Assembly (NCBI GenBank): GCA_002493625.1
Contig: DKZK01000009.1
Location: forward strand, 2,147-11,892
DNA from: Lachnospiraceae bacterium UBA7076
GTDB taxonomy: Bacteria; Bacillota; Clostridia; Lachnospirales; Lachnospiraceae
DNA length: 9,746 nt
Direction of reading: 5' to 3'
Part shown: piece after piece, positions 1 through 6,651 of the stretch
Layout of the letters: each line of letters starts with the position of its first letter
How positions within the stretch are numbered: the stretch's first letter is position 1
The notes under the pieces: generated by a model
What the model was told of the DNA's origin: nothing
Database searches by the model: none
Seen by the model: the letters and a program-made list of their open reading frames with translations, nothing else
Position numbers and translations under genes: made by a program

Positions 1-1
1 A

Positions 2-598
2 TGTTTTGTAGAATACATGGAGTTCGGGGACGGAACGGTGTGGGGACCGGATGAAATCGGTTCAAGGGCAAACGCCATATACGGAACGGACGGAAACGAC
101 ACCCTGAACACCGTGGGAAATGTGACGAACCATGACATAAACGAAACCTTTTATGGAGGAGCGGGAGATGATGACATCCGTTCAGGGGATGGAAACGATA
201 TCATATATGGAGAGGAAGGAAACGATGAAATTCATGGAGGAAACGGAAACGACACCCTGACAGGAGGAGCCGGGGACGACCTGCTTTATGGAGAGGCAGG
301 GAATGACACCTATAAGTTTAATAAAGGGGACGGAAACGACACAATATACGATTACGGGTTCGGAGATACAGAGGACAGGATAATATTTGGGGAAGGAATA
401 AGCCCTGAAGAAGTGACAATGAGGATAGATGGAAGTGACATGGTAATAGACTACGGGGAGGGAAACAGCATAAGGGTACAGTATGCCTACTGGTACAGTG
501 ACGGAAGATGTTTTGTGGAATACATTGGATTTTCCGACGGACTGGTATATGCAATTGATTATACAAATCTGACCTTGCAGCTTTTGACCGGTGAGTAG
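2..598 (+). CDS. RTX calcium-binding repeat protein, C-terminal part (5' end outside window)
   Basis: The reading frame is open from base 2, so the protein begins upstream; the first ATG at 17 is internal, not a supported start. Numbering from that ATG, one lone nonapeptide (YGTDGNDTL) is followed by a tandem block of about seven glycine/aspartate-rich nonapeptides of the GGxGxDxUx type (residues 46-112), such as GGAGDDLLY. These are the parallel beta-roll repeats that bind calcium in secreted RTX proteins. Residues about 118-177 (DRIIFGEGISPEEV through the FVEYIGFSDG stretch) resemble the haemolysin-type calcium-binding 'related' domain that usually follows such blocks. The first residues of the window (CFVEYMEFGDGTVW) match this protein's own later CFVEYIGFSDGLVY, so the gene is built of repeated modules. 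No LPxTG sorting motif or membrane segment is seen at the C-terminus. RTX proteins are normally exported and extracellular. Whether this one is an adhesin, an enzyme or a surface protein cannot be told from the fragment. Confidence 0.85.
   Translation, partial: CFVEYMEFGDGTVWGPDEIGSRANAIYGTDGNDTLNTVGNVTNHDINETFYGGAGDDDIRSGDGNDIIYGEEGNDEIHGGNGNDTLTGGAGDDLLYGEAGNDTYKFNKGDGNDTIYDYGFGDTEDRIIFGEGISPEEVTMRIDGSDMVIDYGEGNSIRVQYAYWYSDGRCFVEYIGFSDGLVYAIDYTNLTLQLLTGE
152..352 (+). repeat. Tandem RTX nonapeptide repeat block (coding)
   Basis: About seven consecutive 27-bp units encode glycine-rich nonapeptides, with one extra isolated unit at 80-106. Recurring DNA words such as ggaaacgacaccctga (91-106 and 244-259) show the repetition is partly preserved at nucleotide level, which suggests recent duplication or conversion between units. 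The spacing between glycines is the usual RTX beta-roll pattern, with a slightly longer degenerate last unit (KFNKGDGNDTI). Confidence 0.8.
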
Positions 599-612
599 AA
601 AATAGAATAGGG

Positions 613-639
613 TTGTCACACAAATATTTGAGGTATAAT
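613..639 (+). promoter_or_regulatory. Possible promoter upstream of the SAM riboswitch (distal)
   Basis: TTGTCA (613-618) and a perfect TATAAT (634-639) are separated by only 15 bp, which is short for a housekeeping promoter. It lies 15 bp after the RTX stop codon, and no rho-independent terminator is visible between the two. It could be a second start for the metK transcript. The proximal TTGACA candidate at 685 is in a better place for the riboswitch. Confidence 0.35.
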
Positions 640-684
640 TGTCAGACTTAAATGAATGTTTATTGATATTCCAACAACAAAATC

Positions 685-713
685 TTGACAACAATATTTT
701 AAAGGAGTATTGT
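685..713 (+). promoter_or_regulatory. Candidate promoter of the SAM riboswitch-metK transcript
   Basis: A perfect -35 TTGACA (685-690) is followed after 17 bp by TATTGT (708-713), a 4/6 match to the -10. The expected start near 720 lies just before the first strand of the riboswitch P1 stem (about 732), the usual arrangement for S-box leaders. The weak -10 is the main doubt. Confidence 0.55.
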
Positions 714-731
714 ATAAGCACAATAGTATAT

Positions 732-852
732 CTCTCTTATTCAGAACGGTGGAGTCATAAGGGACTGTGAAGCTGTGGCAACCCCATTTTTATGGAAGGT
801 GCCTTCCTGAGCGGGAATCATATATTTATATGATAATCGAGCAATAAGAGGA
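732..852 (+). promoter_or_regulatory. SAM-I (S-box) riboswitch aptamer
   Basis: The P1 stem is formed by CTCTTAT (734-740) and ATAAGAG (844-850). Between them come the conserved S-box blocks in order: cagaacggtggag, then gggactgtgaagc followed by ggcaacccc (742-784), then ggaaggtgccttcctgagcg, the P3 region (about 796-814). A P4 hairpin ATCATAT/ATATGAT follows, then a cgag before P1 closes. SAM-I aptamers bind S-adenosylmethionine and, in Firmicutes, stabilise P1 so that a downstream terminator forms. Here the terminator begins about 20 nt after P1 and metK follows, so high SAM should reduce metK expression. No other RNA class fits this combination of conserved words and target gene. Confidence 0.93.
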
Positions 853-870
853 TTTTAAAAAAGTCCTTCG

Positions 871-902
871 AGTCCGGTTATTATAACCGGATTTATTTTT
901 TT
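871..902 (+). terminator. Riboswitch-controlled intrinsic terminator
   Basis: TCCGGTTA (873-880) pairs with TAACCGGA (884-891) around a 3-nt loop, extendable by A871-T893 and a G-T pair. The run TTTATTTTTTT (892-902) follows. It sits after the SAM-I aptamer and before metK, so it is the expression platform. The segment aggatttt (849-856) can pair partly with aaaagtcct (859-867), a possible antiterminator that would overlap the P1 3' strand. Confidence 0.9.
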
Positions 903-915
903 GAGAGATATAGCA

Positions 916-940
916 GGGGGCGGTATCATATGTCCGCTCC
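916..940 (+). other. Hairpin in metK leader after the terminator
   Basis: GGGGCGG (917-923) can pair with CCGCTCC (934-940), seven pairs including one G-U, around a 10-nt loop. It has no T run, so it is not a terminator. It lies between the riboswitch terminator and the metK ribosome binding site (GGAGG at 973-977). It might stabilise or process the read-through transcript; no function is shown. Confidence 0.4.
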
Positions 941-987
941 GATTCTATCAAAAGACATAAAGTCTGAAAAACGGAGGTAAAGTACAA

Positions 988-2178
988 ATGGAAAAATTAT
1001 TATTCACTTCAGAATCAGTAACAGAGGGACATCCTGACAAAATCTGTGACCAGGTATCGGATGCGATACTGGATGCATTGCTTGAACAGGACCCTATGAG
1101 CAGAGTAGCATGCGAAACGGCGATAACTACGGGACTTGTGCTTGTTATGGGAGAGATTACCACAAAGGCACAGATTGATATTCAGAGCATAGTAAGGGAA
1201 ACAATACGGGAAATCGGATATGACAGGGCAAAGTATGGCTTTGACTGTGATACATGCGGTGTTATAACTGCCCTTGACAAGCAATCGGCAGATATAGCAA
1301 TGGGTGTTGACAAGGCGCTTGAGGCAAGGGAAAATGCCATGAGTGACGAGCAGATAGAGGCAATAGGAGCAGGCGACCAGGGAATGATGTTCGGCTTTGC
1401 AACAAATGAGACACCGGAGCTTATGCCATATCCTATCGCGCTTGCTCACAGACTTGCGCTTAAGCTTACAGAGGTCAGAAAAAACGGAACGCTTCCATAC
1501 TTAAGACCCGACGGAAAGACACAGGTTTCCGTGGAGTATGATGCGAACGGAAAACCGAGCAGACTGGATGCGGTTGTGCTTTCCACACAGCATAGCGAGG
1601 ATGTCACTCAGGAGCAGATACATGCGGATATTAAAAAGCATGTTTTTGATGCGGTGCTTCCGCAGGACATGGTAGACGAAAATACTAAATTCTTTATAAA
1701 TCCTACGGGAAGGTTTGTAATCGGCGGACCAAACGGCGACAGCGGACTTACGGGAAGAAAGATTATTGTGGACACCTACGGCGGGTATGCCCGTCACGGC
1801 GGCGGTGCATTTTCAGGAAAGGACTGCACGAAGGTTGACCGTTCCGCAGCATATGCAGCAAGATATGTTGCAAAAAATATTGTTGCAGCAGGACTTGCCG
1901 AAAAATGCGAAATACAGCTTTCTTATGCAATCGGAGTTGCAAGACCAACCTCCATAATGGTTGATACGTTCGGAACGGGCGTGCTTTCCGATGAGAAGCT
2001 TGTTGACATTATAAGGGAAAACTTTGATTTAAGACCGGCAGGCATCATAAAAATGCTTGACCTCAGGAGACCGATATATAAAAAGACGGCAGCATACGGA
2101 CATTTTGGAAGAACGGATATAGAGCTTCCATGGGAAAAGACGGACGTGGCAGATAAGCTGAGGGAATACAAAGCATAA
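988..2178 (+). CDS. metK: S-adenosylmethionine synthetase
   Basis: MetK makes S-adenosylmethionine from methionine and ATP, releasing phosphate and pyrophosphate; it is a cytosolic homotetramer needing Mg2+ and K+. The 396-residue protein has the usual family length and all the signatures. The N-terminal ESVTEGHPDK block carries the catalytic His15, Asp17 and Lys18. GAGDQGMMFG lies at 127-136 and the glycine-rich loop GGGAFSGKD at 271-279. The ATG at 988 is preceded by GGAGG (973-977) with 10-nt spacing, and the N-terminus aligns with known MetK starts. Its own product feeds back through the SAM-I riboswitch and terminator at 732-902. The next gene starts 24 bp after the stop with no terminator between, so co-transcription is likely. 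I see no missing key residue. Confidence 0.98.
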   Translation: MEKLLFTSESVTEGHPDKICDQVSDAILDALLEQDPMSRVACETAITTGLVLVMGEITTKAQIDIQSIVRETIREIGYDRAKYGFDCDTCGVITALDKQSADIAMGVDKALEARENAMSDEQIEAIGAGDQGMMFGFATNETPELMPYPIALAHRLALKLTEVRKNGTLPYLRPDGKTQVSVEYDANGKPSRLDAVVLSTQHSEDVTQEQIHADIKKHVFDAVLPQDMVDENTKFFINPTGRFVIGGPNGDSGLTGRKIIVDTYGGYARHGGGAFSGKDCTKVDRSAAYAARYVAKNIVAAGLAEKCEIQLSYAIGVARPTSIMVDTFGTGVLSDEKLVDIIRENFDLRPAGIIKMLDLRRPIYKKTAAYGHFGRTDIELPWEKTDVADKLREYKA

Positions 2179-2202
2179 GTAATTAAGAAAGAGGTGCGCA
2201 TA

Positions 2203-3132
2203 ATGAAAAATATGTTGAATTTTAAAAACTTTTCTGCCGAGGAGCTTCAGGGCATACTTGACCTTGCTCTTGACATGAAAAAAAATCCTGAAAAATACAG
2301 TGAGGCGCTTAAAGGAAAAAAGCTCTATACCCTGTTTGAGAAAACGTCAACGAGAACATTTTTATCCTTTACGACGGGTATTACGGAGCTTGGCGGAACA
2401 TATTATAACCAGCTCTGGAAGGATTCCAATTTTGTTCTCGGTGAACCTGTAAGCGAAATAAAATATGTATGCAGAAATGTTGACATCATTATGGCACGTC
2501 TTGTAAAAAATGAAACCGTGGAGCTGTTTGGCAAAAATGTTACCGTACCGTTTATAAACGGCTGTGACAATTCATACCACCCATGCCAGATACTTGCGGA
2601 CGCCCTTACAATTATTGAGCGCTTCGGAAGTCTTGACGTCAAGCTTATGTATATCGGGGCAAAAAATAACGTATTTAATTCTCTTGTAGAGTTTTTCTCA
2701 AAGATGAAGATAGGAACAATATACGGACTTACGCCCCTTGTCAATGATACTGTCTGCGGCGAGGAGTTCTTTGAGGCTGCCAAGGCTACGGGACACTATG
2801 TTGAGCTTGACCCATCCATGTCAATTGAGGAGGCAAAGAGCCACGTAAAGGATATGGACATTGTTTACACGGACACATGGGTGGACATGGAGTTTTTCAA
2901 CAACCCGGAATATGCAGGAAAAAAGGCGCAGGTAATGGCAAAGATGATGCCGTATCAGTTAAACGACGAATTTTTGGAGGGAAGTAAGGCGATTGTCATG
3001 CATGACATGCCTATGCATGAGGGCTTTGAGATTGCGCAGAGCGTAATCGACAAAAATCTTGATGTTATTTTAAATCAGGCAGAAAACAGGAGACATGCTG
3101 AGAAGGCGGTTATGGTAACATTACTTAAATAA
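2203..3132 (+). CDS. Ornithine carbamoyltransferase-like protein, substrate uncertain
   Basis: This 309-residue protein belongs to the aspartate/ornithine carbamoyltransferase fold. The carbamoyl-phosphate side is largely kept: FEKTSTRT (45-52), HPCQ (126-129) and the C-terminal QAENRRHAEKA. FEKTSTRT and HPCQ point to the ornithine branch rather than the aspartate one. Three conserved places differ. STRTR reads STRTF (Phe53). The W-x-S-M-G loop of true ornithine enzymes reads DTWVDME (224-230). The HCLP motif, whose Cys helps bind ornithine, reads HDMP (267-270). The second substrate may therefore not be ornithine; another amine or amino acid acceptor is possible, and so is ornithine with altered kinetics. 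I leave out the symbol argF for this reason. The start is ATG 2203, six nt after GAGGTG (2191-2196); an in-frame GTG at 2194 lies inside that site and is unlikely. It is 24 bp behind metK and 19 bp ahead of a membrane-protein gene, probably in one SAM-regulated operon. No other arginine-pathway gene is in the window. Confidence 0.85.
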   Translation: MKNMLNFKNFSAEELQGILDLALDMKKNPEKYSEALKGKKLYTLFEKTSTRTFLSFTTGITELGGTYYNQLWKDSNFVLGEPVSEIKYVCRNVDIIMARLVKNETVELFGKNVTVPFINGCDNSYHPCQILADALTIIERFGSLDVKLMYIGAKNNVFNSLVEFFSKMKIGTIYGLTPLVNDTVCGEEFFEAAKATGHYVELDPSMSIEEAKSHVKDMDIVYTDTWVDMEFFNNPEYAGKKAQVMAKMMPYQLNDEFLEGSKAIVMHDMPMHEGFEIAQSVIDKNLDVILNQAENRRHAEKAVMVTLLK

Positions 3133-3151
3133 GCAGGTGACGGTGCTTTAA

Positions 3152-3808
3152 ATGGATGTTTGGATAAATGTATTAGGATTTGTATTTTTCTTAGGCTTTG
3201 CCACGGCGGCCTATGTATGTATACTTGCCATTAAAAGGCAGGAAGGGATTGTCATAAAAAGCAGGCTGCATCACAAGTTAAACAAATCGGAGGTCATATA
3301 TGCAAATGCGGGACTGGTCGTATTTGCGGTGCTTATGTATTTTCACTACTTTGTGTTTGCGCCTGCTGTGCTTGCCTTTGTGCTTTTTATTGTGCTTTCC
3401 ACCCGTATACAGAGCGGTGTTACGGAGGAGGGGGCGCTTGTTGGAACAACATTTATAGAATGGGAGTTTATGAAAAGCTACAAGCTTGTCGACGACCCTT
3501 CCGACAGCAATATCATAATATTAAAAATCAGGGCGAACAGAAGACAGTATATTATGGTGTGCGAGAGAAGGGACCGGTTTGAGATAGCAAAAATATTTGA
3601 CGCCCATGAAGTAGCTGTGACGCAGACCATAGGTGATTCCGTGACGGAGGAGGCTTCAGGGGAAAATGCTGCGGAGGAGGATGAAGCTGGGGCTTCTGAA
3701 AACGACATGACAGGAGACAACGCTGTGACTTCCGAAACTGACATGGTGGCTGCGGTTGCTGCGAAAAAAGCAGTATCCGTAAGACCGATGATTGACGAGG
3801 AGGTTTAA
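3152..3808 (+). CDS. Membrane protein with cytoplasmic-type domain and acidic tail, function unknown
   Basis: This is a 218-residue protein. Hydrophobic segments at about 7-27, 48-65 and 68-84 predict two or three membrane spans, the last two as a tight hairpin around FHYFVFAP. A soluble region (about 87-150) has a beta-rich look: GVTEEG, then FIEWEFMKSYKLV, then strands IIILKIRAN and QYIMVCERRD. It resembles the small DUF5673/YcxB-like membrane proteins of Firmicutes, but this is recognition by pattern only. Residues 160-198 are a low-complexity Glu/Asp/Ala/Thr-rich tail, probably disordered, ending in a more basic AKKAVSVRP stretch. There is no signal peptide cleavage site or catalytic motif. 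ATG 3152 follows CAGGTG (3134-3139) at a rather long 12-nt spacing; the nearby in-frame GTG at 3143 runs into a stop. It is 19 bp after the carbamoyltransferase-like gene, so a shared transcript is likely. Confidence 0.75.
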   Translation: MDVWINVLGFVFFLGFATAAYVCILAIKRQEGIVIKSRLHHKLNKSEVIYANAGLVVFAVLMYFHYFVFAPAVLAFVLFIVLSTRIQSGVTEEGALVGTTFIEWEFMKSYKLVDDPSDSNIIILKIRANRRQYIMVCERRDRFEIAKIFDAHEVAVTQTIGDSVTEEASGENAAEEDEAGASENDMTGDNAVTSETDMVAAVAAKKAVSVRPMIDEEV

Positions 3809-3809
3809 C

Positions 3810-3838
3810 TTGACAAGCATGGGACAAGCGTTTATCAT
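3810..3838 (+). promoter_or_regulatory. Promoter of pyrB-pyrI
   Basis: A perfect -35 TTGACA (3810-3815), a 17-bp spacer and TATCAT (3833-3838, 5/6 to consensus) form a near-ideal housekeeping promoter starting 2 bp after the preceding stop codon. The predicted start is near 3845, leaving a leader of only about 27 nt. No PyrR-type attenuator or other leader structure fits in that space. Confidence 0.8.
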
Positions 3839-3871
3839 TTATACAGTTATATAGTAAGTAGGAGGTGCCCG

Positions 3872-4819
3872 ATGAAACATCTAATTGACCCAACAGATTT
3901 AAGCGTGGCGGAGATAAACGACATACTTGATTTGGCACAGGATATAATTGAACATAAGGAAGAATACAGTGAGGTATGTAAGGGAAAAAAACTTGCGACT
4001 CTATTTTTTGAACCAAGTACAAGAACCCGTCTCAGCTTTGAGGCTGCAATGATGGAACTAGGGGGTAATGTACTTGGTTTTTCTTCTGCCGATTCCTCAT
4101 CCGCAGCAAAGGGCGAGAGCGTGGGAGATACCGTAAGGGTTGTGGGCTGTTATGCAGATATAATTGCAATGCGGCATCCCAAGGAGGGCGCTCCGTTGTT
4201 TGGCACGACAGTTTCTGCTGTTCCCATAATAAATGCAGGAGACGGCGGGCATAACCATCCGACGCAGACGCTTACCGACCTGCTTACAATAAGGAGAGAA
4301 AAGGGACGGCTTGATAATTTTACAATAGGTTTGTGCGGGGACTTGAAATTCGGTAGGACGGTACATTCGCTTATAAAGGCGCTTTCCCGATATGAAAATA
4401 TAAAATATATCCTCATTTCACCAAAGGAGCTTAAACTTCCCGATTATATAATCACAGAGGTATTTGAAAAGAATAATATAGAATATAGAGAGGTTACCAC
4501 AATGGAGGAGGTCATGGATGAGCTTGATATAATCTACATGACCCGGGTACAGAAGGAACGATTTTTTAATGAGGCTGACTATGTAAGACTGAAGGATACT
4601 TTTATTCTTGATGAGAGCAAGCTCAAAACGGCAAAAAAAGATTTGGCGATTATGCATCCCCTTCCGAGAGTGAATGAAATATCAACCAAGGTTGACGAGG
4701 ACCCGAGAGCCTGCTATTTCAGACAGGCGGAAAACGGAAAATATGTCAGAATGTCGCTTATGATTAAGCTTTTAAATGAGGCGGGAGCAGGCATTCCCGT
4801 TCCGTTTTATGAAAGGTAG
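3872..4819 (+). CDS. pyrB: Aspartate carbamoyltransferase catalytic subunit
   Basis: PyrB joins carbamoyl phosphate and L-aspartate to give N-carbamoyl-L-aspartate, the committed step of pyrimidine synthesis, as cytosolic catalytic trimers. The 315-residue protein has the expected size and all active-site motifs. FFEPSTRTR lies at 45-53. The flexible loop has SSAAKGES with Lys80 (the Ser80/Lys84 loop in the E. coli enzyme). HPTQ is at 129-132 and Arg162 in GRTVHS. MTRVQKER carries the aspartate-binding Arg225 and Gln227, and HPLPR is at 262-266. The start ATG 3872 has a strong GGAGG (3861-3865). It has its own promoter just upstream. The pyrI start codon lies 9 bp after the pyrB stop, so the two subunits are translated from one message. 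Compared with the carbamoyltransferase at 2203 it keeps every canonical motif, which makes that gene's changes stand out. Confidence 0.98.
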   Translation: MKHLIDPTDLSVAEINDILDLAQDIIEHKEEYSEVCKGKKLATLFFEPSTRTRLSFEAAMMELGGNVLGFSSADSSSAAKGESVGDTVRVVGCYADIIAMRHPKEGAPLFGTTVSAVPIINAGDGGHNHPTQTLTDLLTIRREKGRLDNFTIGLCGDLKFGRTVHSLIKALSRYENIKYILISPKELKLPDYIITEVFEKNNIEYREVTTMEEVMDELDIIYMTRVQKERFFNEADYVRLKDTFILDESKLKTAKKDLAIMHPLPRVNEISTKVDEDPRACYFRQAENGKYVRMSLMIKLLNEAGAGIPVPFYER

Positions 4820-4828
4820 GTGCATAAT

Positions 4829-5242
4829 ATGAAAATAGACAGCATACAAAACGGAATTGTTTTAGATCACATTACTGCGGGAAAGGCATTGCAGGTATAC
4901 CGGGATTTGAAGCTTGATAAGCTTGATTGCAGCGTTGCAATCCTGCAAAACGTAAAAAGCAATAAAATGGGCAAGAAGGATATTTTAAAAATTGATAAGG
5001 AATATGACCTTAATCTTGATGTTTTAGGATATATTGATCCGGGCATAACGGTAAGCATAATAAAGGATGGGGAGACGATTGAGAAGAAAAAGCTTGCGCT
5101 TCCCACAAAGCTTATAAACGTAAAAAAGTGCAGAAATCCGCGTTGTATTACCTCTACGGAGCAGGAAATACCACACATTTTTAAGCTTACGGATGCTGAA
5201 AACCGGGTATACAGATGCATTTATTGCGAGGCAGATAAATAG
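4829..5242 (+). CDS. pyrI: Aspartate carbamoyltransferase regulatory subunit
   Basis: PyrI dimers link PyrB trimers into the allosteric holoenzyme, binding ATP, CTP and UTP in the N-terminal domain. The protein has 137 residues, somewhat shorter than the 153 of E. coli. The C-terminal zinc domain is intact, with Cys101 and Cys106 (CRNPRC) and Cys130 and Cys133 (CIYC), the four ligands that hold the contact to PyrB. The N-terminal part includes IQNGIVLDHITAGKAL, typical of the nucleotide-binding domain. ATG 4829 has AGGTG (4818-4822) at six nt; the upstream in-frame GTG at 4820 lies within that site and is rejected. Its presence means this pathway's first step is likely controlled allosterically by nucleotides. 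Confidence 0.97.
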   Translation: MKIDSIQNGIVLDHITAGKALQVYRDLKLDKLDCSVAILQNVKSNKMGKKDILKIDKEYDLNLDVLGYIDPGITVSIIKDGETIEKKKLALPTKLINVKKCRNPRCITSTEQEIPHIFKLTDAENRVYRCIYCEADK

Positions 5243-5250
5243 GATTAGGG

Positions 5251-5278
5251 TTTACATTTTTTCTCAATGTGGTATAAT
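5251..5278 (+). promoter_or_regulatory. Promoter of murA-metG
   Basis: TTTACA (5251-5256), a 16-bp spacer and a perfect TATAAT (5273-5278) lie in the 72-bp gap between pyrI and murA. The predicted start near 5285 gives a leader of about 30 nt ending in the GAGGTG ribosome binding site (5305-5310). No terminator is seen after pyrI, so read-through from the pyr promoter into murA is also possible. Confidence 0.8.
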
Positions 5279-5314
5279 CTATTAGACTATGTAAAATAGG
5301 CGTAGAGGTGTGTA

Positions 5315-6619
5315 ATGGAAAAGTATGTTATAAAAGGCGGTAATGCCTTAGAGGGCGAAGTGACCATAGCGGGCGCTAAAAATGCGGCTCTTGGCATTCT
5401 GGCTGCAGCCGTACTTACGGATGATGAATGTATTATCGAAAATGTTCCTTATGTTGAGGACACAAAGGTACTTCTTCGGGCAATAGAAGCCATCGGCGCA
5501 AAGGTTAAATATATTGACACCCATACCGTTTCAATATGCGGAGGCACAATTGAAAATGATGAGGATTTGTGCGTTACGGGAGAGTACATAAGAAAGATAA
5601 GAGCATCCTATTATTTATTGGGAGCCCTGCTTGGAAAATTTAACCGCGCGCAGGTTGCCCTTCCGGGAGGCTGTGAGATCGGACTCAGACCGATTGACCA
5701 GCACATAAAGGGATTTGAGGCGCTTGGCGCAAAGGTTTGTATAGATAACGGAGGAAATGTTGTAGCCAAAGCGGAAAGGCTTGTGGGAAGCCATGTATAC
5801 ATGGACGTTGTGACGGTTGGCGCAACCATAAATATCATGCTTGCGGCAGTTCTTGCCGAGGGCAAAACAACAATTGAAAATGCGGCAAAGGAACCGCACA
5901 TAGTTGACGTTGCCAACTTCCTTAACAGTATGGGCGCCAACATAAAGGGAGCGGGAACGGATGTTATCCGTATAAGAGGCGTACAGAGGCTTAAGGGAAC
6001 AGAATATTCCATTATACCTGACCAGATTGAGGCAGGCACATTTATGACCATGGCTGTTGCCACAAAGGGCAACATCCTTATTAAAAACGTTATTCCGAAG
6101 CATTTGGAGGCTATCACTTCAAAGCTTAATGAGATAGGAGCACATGTAATTGAATATGACGATGCAGTGAGGGTTATGGCAGACGGAAGGCTTAAGCCGA
6201 CACAGGTAAAAACACTGCCTTACCCCGGATTTCCTACGGATATGCAGCCGCAGATGGTAACGACGCTTGCGCTTTCACAGGGAACAAGCGTTATAACGGA
6301 AAGTATATTTGAAAACCGCTTCCGGTATGTGGCTGAGCTTGCGCGTATGGGAGCAAAGATAAAGGTGGAGGGTAATTCCGCAGTTATAACAGGCATGGAA
6401 GGATATAAGGGCGCTGATCTTGTTGCGCCGGACCTCAGGGCAGGCGCTGCGCTTGTAATAGCGGCTCTGGCTGCCGAGGGCTTTTCCACTGTGGAGGATA
6501 TAAAATATATTCTTCGCGGCTATGAAAATTTTGATGAGAAAATAAGAGCGTTAGGCGGAGAAATACAGGTTATAGATTCAGAAAAGGAGCTTATGAAATT
6601 TAAGCTCAGAGTAGGATAA
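5315..6619 (+). CDS. murA: UDP-N-acetylglucosamine 1-carboxyvinyltransferase
   Basis: MurA transfers enolpyruvate from phosphoenolpyruvate to UDP-GlcNAc, the first committed step of peptidoglycan synthesis, in the cytosol. The 434-residue protein is an EPSP-synthase-type two-domain fold. It shows Lys22-Asn23 in IAGAKNAA, Arg96 in YIRKIRAS, the active-site Cys120 in LPGGCEIGLRP (Cys115 in E. coli, the fosfomycin target), and Asp309 in FPTDMQPQ (general acid/base, Asp305 in E. coli). The Cys is retained, so the enzyme is predicted to be fosfomycin-sensitive in principle. Firmicutes often carry two paralogues; I cannot tell which type this is. The length is a little above the usual 418-430. The start ATG 5315 has GAGGTG just upstream. 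It is 32 bp from metG with no terminator between, so they are likely co-transcribed. Its substrate pathway starts with GlmS, whose ribozyme lies at the right edge. Confidence 0.97.
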   Translation: MEKYVIKGGNALEGEVTIAGAKNAALGILAAAVLTDDECIIENVPYVEDTKVLLRAIEAIGAKVKYIDTHTVSICGGTIENDEDLCVTGEYIRKIRASYYLLGALLGKFNRAQVALPGGCEIGLRPIDQHIKGFEALGAKVCIDNGGNVVAKAERLVGSHVYMDVVTVGATINIMLAAVLAEGKTTIENAAKEPHIVDVANFLNSMGANIKGAGTDVIRIRGVQRLKGTEYSIIPDQIEAGTFMTMAVATKGNILIKNVIPKHLEAITSKLNEIGAHVIEYDDAVRVMADGRLKPTQVKTLPYPGFPTDMQPQMVTTLALSQGTSVITESIFENRFRYVAELARMGAKIKVEGNSAVITGMEGYKGADLVAPDLRAGAALVIAALAAEGFSTVEDIKYILRGYENFDEKIRALGGEIQVIDSEKELMKFKLRVG

Positions 6620-6651
6620 ATATGGGTTCAAAAGAAGGGGGTATCTAGGAG

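Noticed and set aside
2194..2202. GTG start nine bases upstream for the carbamoyltransferase-like gene
   Set aside because: It lies within the GAGGTG ribosome binding site; ATG 2203 has proper spacing.
5611..6117. Long open frames on the minus strand opposite murA and the RTX gene
   Set aside because: They lie wholly inside well-supported + strand genes, have low-complexity or unlikely composition, and have no ribosome binding sites.
6622..6648. Eight-residue reading frame between murA and metG
   Set aside because: It has no ribosome binding site of its own and overlaps the metG ribosome binding site; it is too short to support.
6620..6651. T-box or SAM riboswitch ahead of metG
   Set aside because: The gap is only 32 bp, too small for either element.
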